From: Belnapia arida
Lineage (GTDB): Bacteria > Pseudomonadota > Alphaproteobacteria > Acetobacterales > Acetobacteraceae
NCBI RefSeq assembly: GCF_016773205.1
Contig: NZ_JAETWB010000002.1
Span: 186,001-250,000 of the forward strand
Reading direction: 5' to 3'
DNA: 64,000 bases
Position 1 is the stretch's first letter, and every line of letters begins with the position of its first letter. The translations under genes were made by a program, and so were the position numbers. Shown here in pieces: positions 60,599 through 64,000 of this stretch. The notes under the pieces were generated by a model that did not search any database, was not told the origin of the DNA, and saw only the letters and a list, made by a program, of their open reading frames with translations.

Positions 60599-62698
60599 AT
60601 GCCGAGAGACCTGGACCCGACGCGGCCCGCCGAGGGCCGCGAATTGCTGCTGGTCGGCGGGGGCCACGCGCATCTCGGCCTGCTGCGCTCGCTGGCCATG
60701 CGGCCCATCCCCGGGCTGCGCGTCACCCTGGTCGCCGATGAGCTGGCGCCGGTCTATTCCGGCATGCTGCCGGGCCTGGTCGCTGGCCTCTATGCGCCGG
60801 AGGAGTGCGTCGTCGAGTTGCCGCGCCTGGCGCTGGCTGCCGGGGCGCGGCTGATCCAGGACCGCGCCACCGGCCTACGCCCGGCCGCCAGCCGCTTGTT
60901 CTGCGCCCGCCACCCACCGCTGCGCTATGACTGGCTCTCCATCGATACCGGCTCCGTCGCCCGCCCGCTGCCGCCGGGCGAGGGACCGCTGCTGCCCGTC
61001 CGCCCGATCGGCAGCCTGGAGGCGCGGCTGGCCGCCGCCCTGCCGGCCAGCCGCGCCGCGGTGGTTGGTGGCGGCGCGGCGGGTGTGGAACTGGCCTTCT
61101 CGCTCCGCCACCGGCTCGGCCCGGGGGCGGAGGTCGCCTTGCTTCCCGGCGCGGGGCTGCTGCCCCGCGCCGGGCCGCTGGCGCGCTGGATCGCCCGGCG
61201 GGCCCTGGCGAGGCGCCGTATCACGCTCATCGAAGGCGCCCCGGTGGAGGCGGCGCAGCCGGATGCGCTGCTGCTCGCCGATGGCCGACGCATCCCCTGC
61301 GACCTCGCCCTCTGGACCACCGGCGCCGCCGCCCCGGCCTGGCTGCGCGAAACCGGCCTCGCCCTCGACGCGCAGGGCTTCATCGCCGTGGACGAGACCC
61401 TCCGCTCCCTCTCCCACCCGGAGGTCTTCGCCGCCGGCGACGTGGCCGCCATGCAGGCGCATCCCCGCGAGAAGTCCGGGGTCCACGCCGTCCGCCAGGG
61501 GCCGGCCCTGGCCGATGCCATCCGCCGGCTGGTGGCCGGCGAGGCACCGCGCCCCTTCCGCCCGCAGCGCCACGCCCTCGCCCTGATCGGCACCGCGGAT
61601 GGCGAGGCGATCGCGCTGCACGGCCGGCTGGCGCTGGCGGGCCGCTGGGCCTGGCGCTGGAAGCGGCGGATCGACCGCGACTGGGTCGCCCGCTTCGCAA
61701 CCCTGCCCACCGTCCCGCCGATGGCGATGCCCGCGCCGATGCGCTGCGGCGGCCAGCCGGCCGCGCCGGTGCTGTCCGCCGCGCTCCGCCGGCTCGGCCT
61801 CGCCGATGGGCCGGGGCCGCTGGACGATGCCGCCCTGCTGCGCCCGCCGCCCGGCGCCTTGCCGGTGCAAAACGTCGACCAGTTGCGCGCCTTCGTCACC
61901 GACCTTCACCTGTTCGGCCGCATCGCCGCCAACCATGCGCTCGGCGACATCCACGCGATGGGCGGACGGCCGCTCTCGGCGCTCGCGCTCGTCACCCTGC
62001 CGCATGGCCCCGCCCCGTGGCAGGGGGAGGACCTGCACGCCATGCTGCTCGGCGCGCAGGAGGTTCTGGAGGCGGCCGGCGCATGCCTCACGGGCGGCCA
62101 TAGCGGCGCGGGGGCGGAGCCGGCGCTCGGCTTCGCCGTCACAGCCGAGACAGCGAGGCGGCTGCGCAAGGGCGGCCTTCGCCCCGGCGACCGGCTGGTG
62201 CTGACCAAGCCGCTCGGCACCGGAGTGATCCTCGCCGCCGCCATGCGGGGCGAGGCGCGGACTGCTTGGCTGGAGGCCGCCTTCGCCGCCATGCAGCAAC
62301 CGGGCGGACCGGTCGTCGCCGCTCTCGCCGGGCATGGCGCCACGGCCTGCGCGAGTGTGACGGGCTTCGGCCTGCTCGGGCACCTGGCCGAGATGCTGCG
62401 CGCCGGCGGCTGCGCCGCGCGGCTGGAGGTGGGTGCCATCCCCCTCCTCCCCGGCGTGCGGGAGGCGCTGGCCATCGGCATCCGCAGCGCCCTGCACGAT
62501 GGCAACGAGGCGGCCGTCGCCGGCTTCGTCGAAGACCCGCCTGCCGCCCTGCTCGATCCTCAAACCGCCGGCGGCTTCCTCGCCGGCCTGCCCGAGGCTG
62601 CCGTCGCACCCTGTCTGGCGGAACTCCGCCGGCTGGGCGCCGATGCCGCGCTCATCGGCACGGTGACGCCCGGGCCGCCCGCCATCCGCCTGGGCTGA
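60599..62698 (+). CDS. selD: FAD-dependent oxidoreductase fused to selenide, water dikinase (SelD)
   Basis: 699 residues. Residues 1-370 are an NDH-2-like FAD/NAD domain (LLLVGGGHAHLGLLRSLAM, AVVGGGAAGVELAFSL, VFAAGDVAAM). Residues 378-699 are SelD: LDDAALLR, LRAFVTDLHLFGRIAANHALGDIHAMGGRPLSALAL, CLTGGHSGAGAEPALGF, LTKPLGTGVILAAAMRG and the closing LLDPQTAGGFLAGL. The catalytic loop, normally CGGCGAK, reads RCGGQPAAPV: Gln386 and Ala389 replace the essential Cys and Lys. Selenophosphate synthesis is therefore doubtful. ATG at 60590 is an alternative start. No other selenium gene is nearby. Confidence 0.88.
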   Translation: MPRDLDPTRPAEGRELLLVGGGHAHLGLLRSLAMRPIPGLRVTLVADELAPVYSGMLPGLVAGLYAPEECVVELPRLALAAGARLIQDRATGLRPAASRLFCARHPPLRYDWLSIDTGSVARPLPPGEGPLLPVRPIGSLEARLAAALPASRAAVVGGGAAGVELAFSLRHRLGPGAEVALLPGAGLLPRAGPLARWIARRALARRRITLIEGAPVEAAQPDALLLADGRRIPCDLALWTTGAAAPAWLRETGLALDAQGFIAVDETLRSLSHPEVFAAGDVAAMQAHPREKSGVHAVRQGPALADAIRRLVAGEAPRPFRPQRHALALIGTADGEAIALHGRLALAGRWAWRWKRRIDRDWVARFATLPTVPPMAMPAPMRCGGQPAAPVLSAALRRLGLADGPGPLDDAALLRPPPGALPVQNVDQLRAFVTDLHLFGRIAANHALGDIHAMGGRPLSALALVTLPHGPAPWQGEDLHAMLLGAQEVLEAAGACLTGGHSGAGAEPALGFAVTAETARRLRKGGLRPGDRLVLTKPLGTGVILAAAMRGEARTAWLEAAFAAMQQPGGPVVAALAGHGATACASVTGFGLLGHLAEMLRAGGCAARLEVGAIPLLPGVREALAIGIRSALHDGNEAAVAGFVEDPPAALLDPQTAGGFLAGLPEAAVAPCLAELRRLGADAALIGTVTPGPPAIRLG

Positions 62699-62701
62699 AG
62701 C

Positions 62702-63247
62702 CTATCGGCCTGCGCCGGAGCCGCTCCGCGCCGGGCCGCCGCCCGCCTCGGCGCCGCTGCCCATGCGGGTCGCCAACGCACCGACCGCCTTGGCCGCGTC
62801 ACCCAGCGCGCTCGCCACCTGCTGCTGATCCGGACGCTCGCCCTGCAGGGATTGCTGCACCTGCTCCAGCTTCTGCCGCGCGTCGCGCCAGTCCTGCTGC
62901 CCCTGGACCTGTTGCGGCACCTCCCGGATCGTCCGCAGCCCGGCCTCCACCGTGCTGCGCGCCTGCGGGAAATTCGGCTGCTGGCCGCCCGAGACCTCGC
63001 TCTGCGTCTGGTGCAGCGCCTGCTCCACCGTCCGCAGCCGGCCGACCACTTCGGGCTCCGCACTGCCGGGCTGCTGGGCCGGCGCGAGAGTGGGCGGCGT
63101 CTGGCTGGTCTGGGCCTGGGTCTGGGCCTGGGCCGTGGCCATCATGCCGAGGGCCAGGATCGTCGCCGCTCCCGTCAGCAGCAAGACCCGCCGGAGGTCG
63201 CGTTGGGCCGCAGCGGCCCTCGGCGTGTGGTGAAGCATCCTTTGCAT
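62702..63247 (-). CDS. Secreted Gln-rich hypothetical protein
   Basis: 181 residues. The N-terminus has a hydrophobic segment (RRVLLLTGAATILALGMMATAQAQ), a probable signal peptide with a long basic n-region. The mature part is Gln/Pro/Ser-rich, with helical heptad-like stretches (VVGRLRTVEQALHQTQSEV, WRDARQKLEQVQQSLQGERPDQQQVASALGDAAKAVGALATRMG) and a Gly/Ser/Arg tail. Probably periplasmic and coiled. Starts at 63247 or 63238. Convergent with selD, whose stop is only four bases away. No family recognised. Confidence 0.7.
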   Translation of the reverse strand: MQRMLHHTPRAAAAQRDLRRVLLLTGAATILALGMMATAQAQTQAQTSQTPPTLAPAQQPGSAEPEVVGRLRTVEQALHQTQSEVSGGQQPNFPQARSTVEAGLRTIREVPQQVQGQQDWRDARQKLEQVQQSLQGERPDQQQVASALGDAAKAVGALATRMGSGAEAGGGPARSGSGAGR

Positions 63248-63350
63248 CGCTCGTTCCCTCTGGCGCCGCCGGCCCACGGGCCAGCCTGTGACCGGAGCGG
63301 AGCGCCACAGCCACATGCCCGGTTCCATCGGAGCAGCGCCGGGCCCTGCC

Positions 63351-63800
63351 TCAGGGTCCGGCGCGCCGTGGCCGGCCCGGCTCTCCCAGCAGGTGCAGCG
63401 CCAGTTCCCGCCGGTGCGGCCGGGTCCGGTGCTCATAGAGGAAGATGCCCTGCCAGGTGCCGAGCACCGGCACCCCTTCCGCCACCGGGATCGAGAGCTG
63501 GGTCTGGGTCAGCATCGCGCGGATATGCGCCGGCATGTCGTCCGGCCCTTCCTCCTCGTGCCGGTAGCGCCCGTCCCCGCCATCCGGCACCAGCCGGGCG
63601 AGGAAGGCCTCGAGGTCCGTCCGCACCTCCGGCGAGGCGTTCTCCTGCACGACCAGCGAGGCCGAGGTGTGCCGGCACCAGATGGTCAGCAGCCCGGTGC
63701 CGAGGCCCTGCTCCGCCACCCAGCGCCGCACCGGCCCGGTGACCTCGGTAAGGCCCCGCCCCCGCGTCGCAACCTCCATGGTGTGGATGCGCTGTTCCAT
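63351..63800 (-). CDS. YjbQ family protein (UPF0047)
   Basis: 149 residues. The signature is complete: IWCRHTSASLVVQENASPEVRTDLEAFLARLVP, YRHEEEGPDDMPAHIRAMLTQTQLSIPVAEG and LGTWQGIFLYEHR, with His and Asp residues lining the trimer active site. YjbQ has been linked to thiamine-phosphate-synthase-like activity in E. coli. GAGAGG precedes the ATG at 63800. Divergent from the sensor kinase gene by 37 bases. Confidence 0.92.
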   Translation of the reverse strand: MEQRIHTMEVATRGRGLTEVTGPVRRWVAEQGLGTGLLTIWCRHTSASLVVQENASPEVRTDLEAFLARLVPDGGDGRYRHEEEGPDDMPAHIRAMLTQTQLSIPVAEGVPVLGTWQGIFLYEHRTRPHRRELALHLLGEPGRPRRAGP

Positions 63801-63837
63801 GCCCCTCTCCCGCCTCAAATCGCTGTAGGATGGCCCC

Positions 63838-64000
63838 ATGCCCGATGTCGGCGTCCTCCAGGACCAGCAGATCGCCCCCGGCCCGCCCCGGCGGAAGCGC
63901 TGGGTCTCGCCCCTGCTGCGGCGGATCCTCCTGCTGAACGTGCTGCCGCCGGCCTTGTTGGCAGCCGCCATGCTGTATCTCGACCAATACCAGAACGGCC
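63838..64000 (+). CDS. N-terminus of a sensor histidine kinase, ChvG-like (cut by window edge)
   Basis: The 54 codons present encode a cytoplasmic basic leader (PGPPRRKRWVSPLLRRILLLNVLP) and a membrane helix ending in LAAAMLYLDQYQNG. The pattern S-P-L-x-R-R-I-L-x-x-N followed by LYLDQYQ-x-G is the sensor N-terminal segment of ChvG/ExoS-type kinases of alphaproteobacteria, which respond to acid and envelope stress through ChvI. The kinase core lies beyond the window, so this is a family-level call. Confidence 0.7.
   Translation, partial: MPDVGVLQDQQIAPGPPRRKRWVSPLLRRILLLNVLPPALLAAAMLYLDQYQNG

Noticed and set aside
1-64000. tRNA, rRNA, CRISPR array, replication origin
   Set aside because: Looked for characteristic arms, repeats and boxes; none seen. 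A covariance-model scan would be needed to exclude small RNAs.

Overview
The window is about 70% G+C, densely coding, and shows no rRNA, tRNA or CRISPR array that I could find. The gene content points to an alphaproteobacterium, most likely an Acetobacteraceae member of the Roseomonas type. The reasons are three orphan Bug-type tricarboxylate receptors, several enolase-superfamily sugar-acid enzymes, an RNase E with an acidic insertion, the rne/amidase/mrcA/prfB neighbourhood, a nine-gene urease region and the first residues of a ChvG-like sensor kinase. The assignment is inferred from gene content, not computed.

Layout. 1-3.1 kb: a PQQ-type sugar dehydrogenase with a secreted partner, a VOC protein, and a DUF2786/SprT-like pair. 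3.1-3.8 kb: a decayed HWE histidine kinase. 3.9-10.1 kb: a catabolic island with a LacI regulator, two Bug receptors, an SDR, an MmgE/PrpD protein and a 3-hydroxyisobutyrate-dehydrogenase-like enzyme; a near-perfect LacI-type operator lies between the divergent SDR and PrpD genes. 10.1-12.7 kb: a degraded island with fragments of a histidine kinase, a cyclase/TPR protein and a tyrosine recombinase, around one intact two-gene operon of unknown function. 12.7-15.5 kb: a MYG1-like hydrolase and a peptide-type ABC binding protein. 15.7-21.1 kb: a compact operon of three enolase-superfamily enzymes, a D-2-hydroxyacid dehydrogenase and a Bug receptor. 21.1-21.8 kb: an IS630 remnant.

21.8-38 kb: mannose-1-phosphate guanylyltransferase, an atypical response regulator and a glycosyltransferase; then deacylases and peptidases (AstE-like, ArgE, M81), an MBL protein, a DsbA-like protein, a GGT-like lipoprotein, an aminotransferase, a DUF4189 protein, an ABM-domain protein and an ArsR/MFS pair. 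38-50.6 kb: housekeeping genes rne, amidase, mrcA and prfB, the last with a textbook programmed +1 frameshift; a small ORF and a DUF1501/DUF1800 pair sit between mrcA and prfB.

50.7-58.7 kb: purine-nitrogen salvage. An NHL protein, a PuuE-type allantoinase and ureidoglycolate lyase are divergent from ureD-A-B-C-E-F-G plus a HupE/UreJ nickel permease, so ureide-derived urea can pass directly to urease. 58.7-59.2 kb: remnants of an IS6-family transposase and an AraC regulator. 59.2-64 kb: an SDR behind a palindromic promoter, a fusion of an FAD oxidoreductase with SelD that lacks the expected catalytic Cys and Lys, a secreted coiled protein, a YjbQ protein and the start of a sensor kinase.
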